Source of the DNA: Rickettsiales bacterium
Lineage (GTDB): Bacteria > Pseudomonadota > Alphaproteobacteria > Rickettsiales > UBA1997
DNA: 7,062 nucleotides
Direction: 5' to 3'
Assembly (NCBI GenBank): GCA_009693885.1
Contig: SHWK01000053.1
Span: 1-7,062, forward strand
The notes below the pieces were generated by a model that was not told the DNA's origin, searched no databases, and saw only the letters and a program-made list of their open reading frames with translations. The position numbers and the translations under genes are program-made. This document shows positions 1 through 6,482 of the stretch, in pieces. Every line of letters starts with the position of its first letter. Within the stretch, counting starts at the first letter, position 1.

Positions 1-897
1 AACACTCCTTTGGTGCAAATCAATCGCCTCAACCAATCAAAAGCTACCGTGGTAGCAAAATTAGAATATTATAATCCAGCAAATTCAGTAAAAGATCGTA
101 TCGGCGCTAACATGATTTTGGATGCTGAAAAAAAAGGATTAATTACCCCTGGAAAAACCACATTAATTGAGCCAACCTCAGGAAACACAGGCATCGCGCT
201 TGCTTTTGTGGCGGCAATTAAAGGCTATCGTTTAGTGTTAACAATGCCAGAAACCATGTCGATTGAGCGCCGCAAATTGCTAAAAGCCTATGGCGCAGAA
301 TTAGTTTTAACCGAAGGCCAAAAAGGCATGAAGGGCTCGATTGCTAAGGCAGAAGAGCTGCAAAAAGAAATTGCTGATTCAATTATTTTACAACAATTTA
401 CTAATATGGCAAATGTTGAAATTCACCAGCGCACTACAGCAGAAGAGATTTGGAACGATACTGATGGTAAAGTTGATATTTTAATTTCTGGCGTTGGAAC
501 AGGCGGAACCATCACCGGCATTGCTTCGGTACTTAAAAAACGCAACCCAAATTTTAAAGCAATCGCAGTTGAGCCCGCTGGCAGCCAAGTTCTTGCTGGT
601 GGTCAACCAGGGCCACATAAAATTCAAGGAATCGGTGCTGGATTTATACCATCAATCCTTGACACAAGCCTGATTGATGAAATTATACCAGTATCAAACG
701 AAGACGCAGTTAATACCGCGCGAGAAATGGCTTTAAAAGAAGGTATTCTATGTGGAATTTCTTCTGGAGCCGCTGCTTTCGCTGCTTTTCAGGTAGCTAA
801 TAGACCAGAAAATATTGGTAAATTAATTGTGTTTATCTTGCCTTCTTACGGTGAGAGATATTTATCTTCGGTGTTGTTTGAGCATATTTCTGGGTAA
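1..897 (+). CDS. cysK: Cysteine synthase A (O-acetylserine sulfhydrylase), 5' end missing
   Basis: This PLP enzyme makes L-cysteine from O-acetylserine and sulfide in the cytoplasm. The frame is open from base 1 and begins with NTPLVQINRL, the usual start of the fold (IGNTPLVRL in relatives). Only about ten to fifteen N-terminal residues are therefore missing, and the TTG at base 10 is not the real start. Visible motifs are NPANSVKDR with the PLP-binding lysine at bases 91-93, the substrate loop EPTSGNTG, the phosphate-binding loop GVGTGGT, GGQPGPHKIQGIGAGF, GISSGAA and the C-terminal PSYGERYLSS. All catalytic blocks are intact and the C-terminus has normal length for CysK. It converges on the tRNA gene, with 33 bp between its stop and the tRNA 3' end and no convincing terminator. 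The GGQPGPHKIQG block favours CysK over cystathionine beta-synthase. CysM is a less likely alternative. Confidence 0.95.
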   Translation, partial: NTPLVQINRLNQSKATVVAKLEYYNPANSVKDRIGANMILDAEKKGLITPGKTTLIEPTSGNTGIALAFVAAIKGYRLVLTMPETMSIERRKLLKAYGAELVLTEGQKGMKGSIAKAEELQKEIADSIILQQFTNMANVEIHQRTTAEEIWNDTDGKVDILISGVGTGGTITGIASVLKKRNPNFKAIAVEPAGSQVLAGGQPGPHKIQGIGAGFIPSILDTSLIDEIIPVSNEDAVNTAREMALKEGILCGISSGAAAFAAFQVANRPENIGKLIVFILPSYGERYLSSVLFEHISG

Positions 898-930
898 AAA
901 ACCAGTCTTTAGAAGATTGTCTTGAAAAAA

Positions 931-1006
931 TGGTAGCGGGAAAGGGAATCGAACCCCCGACACGCGGATTATGATCCCGCTGCTCTACCAACTGAGCTAT
1001 CCCGCC
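931..1006 (-). tRNA. tRNA-Met (CAT), elongator type
   Basis: Read on the minus strand this folds into a complete 76-nt cloverleaf with encoded CCA. The acceptor stem is GGCGGGA/TCCCGCT with a G1-U72 wobble, and the discriminator is A. The D arm has a GCTC/GAGC stem. The anticodon arm is GCGGG-ATCATAA-TCCGC with anticodon CAT (bases 973-971), the variable loop has 5 nt, and the T arm is GGGGG-TTCGATT-CCCTT. It is not the initiator: the D stem carries C11-G24, the 1-72 position is paired, and the anticodon stem ends in G-U rather than three G-C pairs. The arm sequences recall alphaproteobacterial elongator tRNA-Met rather than lysidine-modified tRNA-Ile(CAU). That last distinction is from memory of the families. 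The 5' end lies 15 nt after the rph stop codon, so co-transcription with rph is likely. Confidence 0.93.
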
Positions 1007-1021
1007 ATATTTATTAATGTG

Positions 1022-1741
1022 TTACGCGACTTGCTTTAATGCCTGTTGCTGAATTTCTAATAGCTCTAAAGCCGCTTGTTTAGCGAACTCATACATTTTT
1101 GTCATCTGCAAAAAACTCATCGAGCCTTTTTCTGCAGTGGCTTGCACTTCAATAATTTCACCATTTTGACTCAAAATAAAATTACTGTCAACCTCACATT
1201 TTGAATCTTCATCATAATCTAGATCAAGAATAACCTCTCCATTGTAGATGCCACAAGATATTGCGGCCACGGATCCAGTAAGTGGATTCTCTTTGATTAT
1301 GCCTTGCGCGAGAATTTTGTTCACCGCTAAATTTAGTGCCACAAAACCTGCTGTAATTGAGGCGCAGCGTGTTCCGCCATCTGCTTGCAATACATCACAA
1401 TCGATGGTGATTTGACGCTCGCCAAGCTTACCCATATCAATAGTTGAGCGCAAAGATCTTGCGATTAAACGCTGAATTTCTAGCGCGCGACCATTGGGAC
1501 GGCCATTATTATCGCGCGACATCCTAGAGTGAGTAGAGCGCGGCAACATCGAATATTCCGCCGAAACCCAGCCTTGTTTTTTGCCTTTTAAAAATGGTGG
1601 CACGCGCTCTTCGACTGATGCGTTGCACAAAACATGGGTGTTACCAAATTTTATTAAGCATGATCCTTCGGCGTATTTGTTAACATTGATTTCAATGCTG
1701 ACTTGGCGCATTTGGTTTGGGGCTCTGTTTGATGGGCGCAT
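1022..1741 (-). CDS. rph: Ribonuclease PH
   Basis: RNase PH is a phosphorolytic 3'-to-5' exoribonuclease that trims tRNA 3' ends as a hexamer. The predicted protein has 239 residues, against about 238 for the family. The start at 1741 gives the classical N-terminus MRPSNRAPNQMRQ. An ATG 12 codons upstream is in frame but would add an atypical extension. Visible features are GWVSAEYSMLPRSTHSR, GRALEIQRLIARSLR, the phosphate-binding DGGTRCAS segment (about residues 121-128, with T124 and R125) and DLDYDEDSKCEVD with the expected catalytic aspartates near D179 and D185. No Shine-Dalgarno sequence precedes the start, only an A-rich leader. It follows the IleRS fragment by 38 bp and precedes tRNA-Met by 15 bp. 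Nothing suggests inactivation, unlike the frameshifted rph of E. coli K-12. Confidence 0.96.
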   Translation of the reverse strand: MRPSNRAPNQMRQVSIEINVNKYAEGSCLIKFGNTHVLCNASVEERVPPFLKGKKQGWVSAEYSMLPRSTHSRMSRDNNGRPNGRALEIQRLIARSLRSTIDMGKLGERQITIDCDVLQADGGTRCASITAGFVALNLAVNKILAQGIIKENPLTGSVAAISCGIYNGEVILDLDYDEDSKCEVDSNFILSQNGEIIEVQATAEKGSMSFLQMTKMYEFAKQAALELLEIQQQALKQVA

Positions 1742-1779
1742 GTTTTTTGTTTTGAATTTTTTAAAACACAAAATCACTA

Positions 1780-2595
1780 TTAATTATTAATACCGATGGC
1801 AATTTCTCCATCATCAATTTTGGTTTCGGAGAAAAATTTTGCTTTTGATTTTACTTCTTCGATGTTGCTTGCAGCCTTTAAATTCAATCCTAAAACCTGA
1901 GCAGTTATGTAGGAAGAAAATTTTTCTGCCACTTGCAAAATCATTTTATTTGGTGAAAAAAGTATGATTTCAATTCGATCCGAAACATTGAGATCAGCGG
2001 TTTTACGGCTTTGTTGAATTGCCCGAACAATATCACGCGCAATACCTTCATCGGCTAATTCTTGCGTAACTTCAATATCAAGTGAAACCAAGCAATCATT
2101 GGTTTGAAGGGCTGCGATAACAAATTTTTTATCGTTTTGATTATTGGTCATTAATTTAATTTCGAACTCATCATCAATTAATTTTATACCAGCAATTTCG
2201 ATTTCTTTTTCGCCAATTTTTTTCCACTCACCTTTGCGAGCGCAATCAGTGATTTCTTTGACTCGCGAACCATATTTTACACCAATTTTTTTGAAATTAA
2301 TTTGCAATTTTAGCTCTGCGGTTCCTTCAATTTTTTCTTCAATTATAATATTTTTAACATTGACTTCTTCGGCGATAATTTCTTTGAAAGGCAAAATTCT
2401 TGGAGCGATTTTGCCAATCACTTTTAACTCATTTAATGGCAATCTCACGCGCAAATTTTTATTATCACGAATTGATAGAGCCGTGCTGCATATGGCGCGA
2501 ACAAGATCCATATCAGCGACTAATTCTTGATTGCTATCAAGAAAAGAAGTGTCGGGAAAATCTTGCAGATGAACTGAAGTTTTGCGATTAATCAT
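1780..2595 (-). CDS. Free-standing C-terminal part of isoleucyl-tRNA synthetase (remnant or split gene)
   Basis: The 271-residue product matches, from memory, the last quarter of the large eukaryote-like IleRS of Rickettsia and relatives. It begins with MINRKTSVHLQDFPD, followed by IRDNKNLRVRLPL, NVKNIIIEE, KKGEW-like ARKGEWKKI, ELADEGIARDIVRAIQQSRK and a normal IleRS-like end. The block around SVHLQDFPD belongs inside the anticodon-binding helical domain, so the piece starts part-way through that domain and continues through the C-terminal DUF5915-type region. The Rossmann catalytic core (HIGH, KMSKS) and editing domain are absent. The sequence upstream is an intact ugd gene, not ileS in another frame. 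The chosen ATG at 2595 overlaps the ugd stop (ATGATTAA, 8-nt overlap). It is preceded, eight bases upstream, by GGTGG, the only SD-like element at a start in this window. A longer in-frame ORF reaching 2676 only adds out-of-frame ugd sequence. The frame has no internal stop. It could be a decaying remnant, a split-gene subunit, a duplicate fragment or an assembly join. Confidence 0.8.
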   Translation of the reverse strand: MINRKTSVHLQDFPDTSFLDSNQELVADMDLVRAICSTALSIRDNKNLRVRLPLNELKVIGKIAPRILPFKEIIAEEVNVKNIIIEEKIEGTAELKLQINFKKIGVKYGSRVKEITDCARKGEWKKIGEKEIEIAGIKLIDDEFEIKLMTNNQNDKKFVIAALQTNDCLVSLDIEVTQELADEGIARDIVRAIQQSRKTADLNVSDRIEIILFSPNKMILQVAEKFSSYITAQVLGLNLKAASNIEEVKSKAKFFSETKIDDGEIAIGINN

Positions 2596-3901
2596 GATTT
2601 TTTCCACCAATATAAATGTATTTGAAGCCAGCCGCTGCAACCTTTGTGGGATCCAAAAGATTACGCAAATCAACAATAACCCGCGATTTTGTAAGCTGTT
2701 TTATTTTATCAAAATTAAGTTCGGAATAAATTTTCCATTCAGTTGCAATCACGATCAAATCAGCGTCTTTTATAGCTTGGTAATGATCAACAAAAAATTC
2801 AACACCAGATATATCGGATAATTCTTTGCGTGAATTTTCTATCGCCTCTGGATCGGTAGCGTGAATTTTTGCTGACTTTTCTAACAACACTCTCGCGATA
2901 GAAATAGCAGGGCTGTAGCGAACATCATCCGTATTTGCTTTGAAGGCCAAACCAAGCAAAGCGATTTTTTTACCTGCGATATTTTTGCCAAGTGCATCGC
3001 TAATTTTTTGCACCATTTTTTTCTTGCGCGAAACATTGGAAGATATGACGGAGTTGATCAGAGACAGTTCAACATTATTTGCTTTTGCCACATTAATAAT
3101 GGCCATAATATCTTTTGGAAAGCAGGATCCACCAAACCCAGGACCGGGATTTAAAAATTTGCTACCAATGCGCGAATCAAGCCCAATAGCACTTGCTAGC
3201 TGCTTTATATCACCACCAGTTTTTTCACACAGGTCAGAAATCTCGTTGATGAAAGAAATTTTTGTCGCCAAAAAAGAATTGGATGCGTATTTGATCATCT
3301 CGGCTGTAGTGATATCGGTGTGAACAATTTTTTCTGCTAAAAATTTTTGATAAATTTCGCTTAAAACTTTTTTAGCGCGATCGTCTTTAGAGCCAATAAC
3401 AATGCGGTCTGGGATCATAAAATCTTCAACCGCGCTTCCTTCACGCAAAAATTCTGGATTAGAAGCAACTGAAAATTCTAATTGTGGATTAGCTTTTTTG
3501 ATTACGCCTTCAAGAATGGCGCCGGTTCCTACTGGTACGGTGGATTTTGTAACGATAACTTTATAATCATTAGATGATTGCGCAATTTCACGCGCCGCGG
3601 CCAATACGAAGGTTAGATCAGCGCTACCATCTTCATCTTGTGGGGTTCCAACTGCGATAAACACTGCTTGTGCGCCGTTTAACGCCGTTTTTAAATCTGT
3701 GGTAAAAGTGATTTTATTATCAGATTTAACTGCGATTAAAAGCTCTTTTAGACCCGGTTCAAAAATTGGAATAATATTTTTTTGTAGATCAGAAATTTTT
3801 GCAGTATCATTATCAACGCCTACAACCTCATGGCCTAACTTTGCAAAGCAAACCGCCGAAACCAATCCAACATATCCTGTGCCAATGATCGCAATTTTCA
3901 T
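2588..3901 (-). CDS. ugd: UDP-glucose 6-dehydrogenase
   Basis: This enzyme oxidises UDP-glucose to UDP-glucuronate with two NAD+, supplying precursors for capsule, lipopolysaccharide or other surface glycans. The 437-residue protein has the normal single-domain-pair length. The N-terminal NAD fold shows IIGTGYVGLVSA (G7, G9, G12). The central part has VGTPQDEDGSADL and STVPVGT, then NPEFLREGSAVEDF and NSFLATKISFINE with the conserved lysine K214. NPGPGFGGSCFPKD holds the catalytic cysteine C260. The C-terminal fold has GLAFKANTDDVRYSPA and ends with DLRNLLDP and AAGFKYIYIG. All expected active-site residues are present. A promoter candidate lies just upstream, giving a leader of about 16 nt without a Shine-Dalgarno sequence. 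The last codons overlap the start of the IleRS fragment, implying translational coupling. The symbol udg is used in some genomes. GDP-mannose dehydrogenase is a less likely relative. Confidence 0.95.
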   Translation of the reverse strand: MKIAIIGTGYVGLVSAVCFAKLGHEVVGVDNDTAKISDLQKNIIPIFEPGLKELLIAVKSDNKITFTTDLKTALNGAQAVFIAVGTPQDEDGSADLTFVLAAAREIAQSSNDYKVIVTKSTVPVGTGAILEGVIKKANPQLEFSVASNPEFLREGSAVEDFMIPDRIVIGSKDDRAKKVLSEIYQKFLAEKIVHTDITTAEMIKYASNSFLATKISFINEISDLCEKTGGDIKQLASAIGLDSRIGSKFLNPGPGFGGSCFPKDIMAIINVAKANNVELSLINSVISSNVSRKKKMVQKISDALGKNIAGKKIALLGLAFKANTDDVRYSPAISIARVLLEKSAKIHATDPEAIENSRKELSDISGVEFFVDHYQAIKDADLIVIATEWKIYSELNFDKIKQLTKSRVIVDLRNLLDPTKVAAAGFKYIYIGGKNHD

Positions 3902-3923
3902 TTTAATATACTGAAACTAATTT

Positions 3924-3952
3924 AATATACCACTTATTCGGCATATTGGAAA
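3924..3952 (-). promoter_or_regulatory. Candidate sigma70-type promoter for ugd
   Basis: On the minus strand a -35 element TTTCCA (3952-3947) is followed by a 17-bp spacer and a -10 element TATATT (3929-3924), matching four of six and five of six consensus bases. Transcription would begin near 3917 and leave about 16 nt before the ugd ATG. A second TATATT sits at 3910-3905, as part of a directly repeated 10-mer (TTTAATATAC on the plus strand at 3902-3911 and 3921-3930), but it is too close to the ATG for a normal leader. This would start a ugd, IleRS-fragment, rph, tRNA-Met transcript. It is a pattern match in AT-rich DNA, so support is moderate. Confidence 0.45.
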
Positions 3953-3993
3953 TCCCCACAATGTGAAACACACATCGTTGCGCGTAAAAAAAT

Positions 3994-4752
3994 CTAGCCA
4001 AAACGACCCGTGATATAATCTTGCGTCTGTTGGTTTGTTGGGTTAGTAAAAATTTTATCAGTGGTGTCATATTCAACAATTTTGCCCATATTAAAAAAGG
4101 CCGTCATGTCAGAAACCCGTGCTGCTTGCTGCATCGAGTGGGTAACAATAACTATTGTAAAATTTTCTTTGAGATCATCAATTAATTCTTCAATCTTTGC
4201 GGTGGCAATTGGGTCTAGGGCTGAACATGGTTCATCCATTAAAATAATATCGGGCTCAATGGCAATTGTGCGCGCAATACAAAGGCGCTGTTGTTGCCCT
4301 CCTGAGAGGCTGGTAGCTTGATCATGCAGGCGATCTTTTACCTCATTCCATAATCCTGCTTTGGTTAGGCTTTTAGCGACCATTTCATCAAGCTGCAATT
4401 TGCTGTTAAAAAGCCCGTGGATTCTAGGTCCATAGGCCACATTATCATAAATTGATTTAGGAAATGGATTTGGCTTTTGAAACACCATGCCAACACGGCC
4501 ACGAAGCAGCACCAGATCTAGGTTATCATCATAAATATTTTGACCATCAATGATAATTTTTCCATCAATTTTGCAGCTTAAAATAGTATCATTCATGCGA
4601 TTAATGCAGCGCAAAAAAGATGATTTGCCGCAGCCCGAAGGCCCGATTAACGCGGTGACGCTATTTTTCTTGAAATTCAGGTTAACATCAAATAAGGCTT
4701 GCTTTTGACCATAAAACAAGTTGATGTTTTTTGCTGTGATTTTGTAATCCAT
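3994..4752 (-). CDS. pstB: Phosphate ABC transporter ATP-binding protein PstB
   Basis: PstB is the ATPase that drives high-affinity phosphate import through the PstC and PstA membrane subunits. The 252 residues match family length. Visible ABC elements are the Walker A motif GPSGCGKSS (37-45), the Q-loop VFQKPNPFPKSIYDNVAYGP, which is characteristic of PstB, the signature LSGGQQQR (149-156), Walker B IILMDEP (169-175), the D-loop SALDP and the switch histidine in VTHSMQQAARVSD (H205). ATP hydrolysis should be intact. The end YITGRFG is the typical PstB C-terminus. No pstS, pstC, pstA or phoU lies beside it: the gene upstream is a divergent kinase and the one downstream is ugd. A TATAAT on the minus strand (4762-4757) ends only four bases before the ATG, so the leader would be very short or absent. 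No Pho-box-like repeat was recognised upstream. Confidence 0.95.
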   Translation of the reverse strand: MDYKITAKNINLFYGQKQALFDVNLNFKKNSVTALIGPSGCGKSSFLRCINRMNDTILSCKIDGKIIIDGQNIYDDNLDLVLLRGRVGMVFQKPNPFPKSIYDNVAYGPRIHGLFNSKLQLDEMVAKSLTKAGLWNEVKDRLHDQATSLSGGQQQRLCIARTIAIEPDIILMDEPCSALDPIATAKIEELIDDLKENFTIVIVTHSMQQAARVSDMTAFFNMGKIVEYDTTDKIFTNPTNQQTQDYITGRFG

Positions 4753-4766
4753 GTTTATTATAGTTC

Positions 4767-4795
4767 TTAAAGCACAATAAATTTTGTAAGATAAT
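4767..4795 (+). promoter_or_regulatory. Candidate promoter for the sensor kinase gene
   Basis: TTAAAG (4767-4772), a 17-bp spacer and GATAAT (4790-4795) form a weak sigma70-like pair, with three of six and five of six consensus matches. Initiation would fall near 4802, about 11 nt before the kinase ATG at 4813. It lies in the 60-bp region shared with the divergent pstB start, so the two promoters would overlap or abut. The DNA is very AT-rich, which raises the chance of a false match. Confidence 0.3.
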
Positions 4796-4812
4796 AAAGC
4801 ATTTTTTCATAA

Positions 4813-6183
4813 ATGAAACTAAAAAAACTACTGCCGCGCTCCCTTTTCGGCCGATTTTTGCTGATAATCGCTATACCAACGCTGATTGTGCAAGTGGTAA
4901 CAACTTATGTTTTTTTCTATGTTTATGTTGATTCAATCAGCAAACATATGGCTCGCAGCGTTGTATCTGAAATGGCTTTTGTAAAAAGTTCAGTAGGAAA
5001 TGTCGAACGCCAAGCCTTGCTCCATGATTTTTCAACAAATATTGAATTGAGTTTTTCATTTGAAGAAAGGCGCAAGTTTAAGAAAAAATCGAAAATCGCC
5101 GATTCTGATTGGAAGCGTAGTAAAATTTATCAATATTTTAATTTATTTCCACTGATTGATCCGCTAAATCGCTTTAAATCTGAGCTTGAAAATCGCAATC
5201 TTACACCTTATGAAATTTATGAAAATCCTGAAGATGGCAATTCTTTTATTGTTAAAGTGCAAACCAATAGCGGCTTACTCTCATTTGATGTTCCAGTAAA
5301 AAGAATTACTAGTTCGAGCAAATATGTTTTTATTTTATGGATACTGACAACCGCTGTAATCACCTCATTTATTTCGATTATTTTTCTTAAAAACCAATTG
5401 CGTCCGATTAGTTTGCTGAGCAAAGCGGCAGAAAAATTTGGTCGTGGGCAAGATGTGCCAAACTTTCGCCCTAGCGGCTCGCGCGAGATTCGCTCGGTGG
5501 CAATTTCTTTTATCAAAATGAAAGAGCGCATTGTGCGACAAATTTCGCAACGAACTGATATGCTTTCTGCAGTGTCGCACGACTTACGCACACCTCTCAC
5601 GCGGATGAAACTGCAACTTGAGATGACCAAAAATTCTGATGATGTTGCCGAATTGCAGCAAGATATTAATGATATGGAAAAGCTAATTGGCGAATATCTA
5701 GATTTTGCGCGGCATGAAGAAAGAGAAAAGGCCAAGCCCACTATTTTGCATGAATTTTTAGAAAAAATTACCAATTATTATGTGCGTTTAAATAAAGAAA
5801 TTGAAACACGAATTAATGTTCCTGCTGATTTTGAAATGCTGCTGAAGAAGCTGGCTCTTAAGCGCGCGCTGATCAATTTAATTGATAATGCTTTTAATTA
5901 TGGCGATAAAGTAATATTTTCTGCATCACTTAGTCAAAATAATTTGATGATTTTGATTGATGATAATGGACCGGGGATCCCTGAAAATGAACGCCATAAC
6001 GTGTTTAAGCCTTTTTATCGTATTAATAATTCGTACAATTTGGATAAATCACAAAAGGCTAGTGCTGGCTCTGGGCTTGGGCTCGCAATTGCGATGGATG
6101 CAGTTACTTCGCATGGCGGAAGAATGCGGCTTGGCGATAGCGCGCTTGGGGGTTTGCGGGTTTTGATTCATATTCCGATTTAG
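4813..6183 (+). CDS. EnvZ-like transmembrane sensor histidine kinase
   Basis: This is an inner-membrane sensor of a two-component system that autophosphorylates on histidine and passes the phosphate to an OmpR-type regulator. The 456 residues contain a first membrane helix at about 12-38 and a periplasmic region at about 40-170. A second membrane helix (about 171-192) is followed by a HAMP linker (about 193-245) with LRPISLLSKAAEKFGRG. The dimerisation and phosphoacceptor box AVSHDLRTPLTRMKL has H256. The ATPase domain has the N box NLIDNAFNYG (355-364), G1 box DDNGPGIP (383-390), F box FKPFYRI and G2 box GSGLGLAIA (about 419-427). All catalytic boxes are present. The AVSHDLRTPLTRM wording and the overall layout are those of EnvZ. 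No response regulator gene lies in the window, so the partner is unknown. The stop is followed by the hairpin-rich spacer. The symbol envZ would be reasonable but orthology is unproved. Confidence 0.9.
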   Translation: MKLKKLLPRSLFGRFLLIIAIPTLIVQVVTTYVFFYVYVDSISKHMARSVVSEMAFVKSSVGNVERQALLHDFSTNIELSFSFEERRKFKKKSKIADSDWKRSKIYQYFNLFPLIDPLNRFKSELENRNLTPYEIYENPEDGNSFIVKVQTNSGLLSFDVPVKRITSSSKYVFILWILTTAVITSFISIIFLKNQLRPISLLSKAAEKFGRGQDVPNFRPSGSREIRSVAISFIKMKERIVRQISQRTDMLSAVSHDLRTPLTRMKLQLEMTKNSDDVAELQQDINDMEKLIGEYLDFARHEEREKAKPTILHEFLEKITNYYVRLNKEIETRINVPADFEMLLKKLALKRALINLIDNAFNYGDKVIFSASLSQNNLMILIDDNGPGIPENERHNVFKPFYRINNSYNLDKSQKASAGSGLGLAIAMDAVTSHGGRMRLGDSALGGLRVLIHIPI

Positions 6184-6320
6184 GGTGTTTATGGATTGTG
6201 TGTTGATATGTGCCGTAACGATAAATCACCTACTGCTTTTTGTTAGTGCCACTGATTTATTTTTAAACTTTATGCATGCTTTATAAAAAGCTTTCATCGC
6301 ATTATTCGTGGTAGATAAAT
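6184..6320. other. Gene-free spacer, left half, with only weak inverted repeats
   Basis: No open frame of coding character is visible between the kinase stop and the hairpin array. There is an 8-bp inverted repeat ATAAATCA/TGATTTAT (6221-6228 and 6253-6260) with a 24-nt loop. There is also a small 5-bp hairpin, GCTTT-ATAA-AAAGC (6278-6291), followed only by a short T-rich run, which is weak for an intrinsic terminator of the kinase gene. Nothing else is supported here. Confidence 0.4.
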
Positions 6321-6387
6321 TATAGGAGAGAAAGCCAATTTATGTAGCTGTGCTTGCGTGCGAAATAAATTGACTTTCTCTCCTATA
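6321..6387. repeat. Long hairpin, 22 paired bases with one mismatch (possible MITE)
   Basis: The arm TATAGGAGAGAAAG (6321-6334) pairs perfectly with CTTTCTCTCCTATA (6374-6387). After one C-A mismatch, CAATTTAT (6336-6343) pairs with ATAAATTG (6365-6372), leaving a loop of about 21 nt. Taken as TAGGAG...CTCCTA, the element is 63 bp and is bordered on both sides by TA (6321-6322 and 6386-6387). That would suit a miniature element of an IS630/mariner type that duplicates TA. No transposase is present. It could equally be a structured RNA or a transcription terminator for the kinase, although no T tract follows. Confidence 0.7.
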
Positions 6388-6391
6388 TACC

Positions 6392-6430
6392 AAACCTGAT
6401 TCAAACTACCGATCTTTTTCAATCAGGTTT
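6392..6430. repeat. Inverted repeat, 10 bp perfect stem
   Basis: AAACCTGATT (6392-6401) pairs with AATCAGGTTT (6421-6430). After a C-C mismatch a further AAA/TTT can pair, leaving a loop of about 13 nt. It begins five bases after the preceding hairpin and forms the second member of a run of inverted repeats. Its role is unknown. Confidence 0.6.
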
Positions 6431-6443
6431 CGATATTCGGGAT

Positions 6444-6473
6444 CCCCGCAAGTGGGGCGCCACCCGTGTGGCG
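6444..6473. repeat. GC-rich double hairpin
   Basis: Two adjacent stems are visible: CCCC/GGGG (6444-6447 and 6454-6457, with a possible extra G-T pair) and CGCCAC-CCGT-GTGGCG (6458-6473, six perfect pairs with a 4-nt loop). The segment is strikingly GC-rich compared with its surroundings. A run of seven A follows on the plus strand, so on the minus strand the T run precedes the stems. It therefore does not look like an intrinsic terminator in either direction. A diverged similar arrangement may exist at 3935-3990. Confidence 0.5.
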
Positions 6474-6482
6474 AAAAAAATT

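Noticed and set aside
10..12. TTG codon as the start of cysK
   Set aside because: The frame is open to base 1 and the residues before it (N-T-P) belong to the conserved NTPLV motif, so the gene continues upstream of the window.
898..930. Terminator between cysK and the tRNA
   Set aside because: Only an imperfect AT-rich stem around TCTT-TAG-AAGA is visible, with a wobble or mismatch. It is too weak to call in either direction.
931..1006. tRNA read as initiator tRNA-fMet or tRNA-Ile2 (CAU)
   Set aside because: The paired 1-72 position, C11-G24 and the anticodon stem argue against the initiator. The arm sequences look like alphaproteobacterial elongator tRNA-Met rather than tRNA-Ile2, though TilS specificity was not tested.
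1742..1777. Twelve-residue N-terminal extension of RNase PH
   Set aside because: The family starts at MRPSNRAPNQ, and the extension is AT-rich with no family resemblance.
2144..2530. Plus-strand open frame of 128 codons opposite the IleRS fragment
   Set aside because: It is low-complexity, rich in S, I and F, as expected for the complement of an AT-rich coding sequence, and has no family motif.
2596..2676. Longer N-terminus for the IleRS fragment
   Set aside because: The added residues are an out-of-frame reading of the intact ugd 3' end, with no similarity to IleRS.
3957..3979. Terminator after pstB
   Set aside because: The hairpin ATGTG-AAACA-CACAT has only five pairs, and on the minus strand the T run comes before the stem, not after it.
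5217..5774. Open frame of 185 codons opposite the kinase gene
   Set aside because: It lies wholly inside a well-supported gene, has no recognisable domain, and looks like a shadow of its codon use.
6444..6480. Intrinsic terminator at the GC-rich hairpins
   Set aside because: The stems are followed by A7 on the plus strand, and on the minus strand the T7 lies upstream of the stems, so neither direction has the stem-then-T order.
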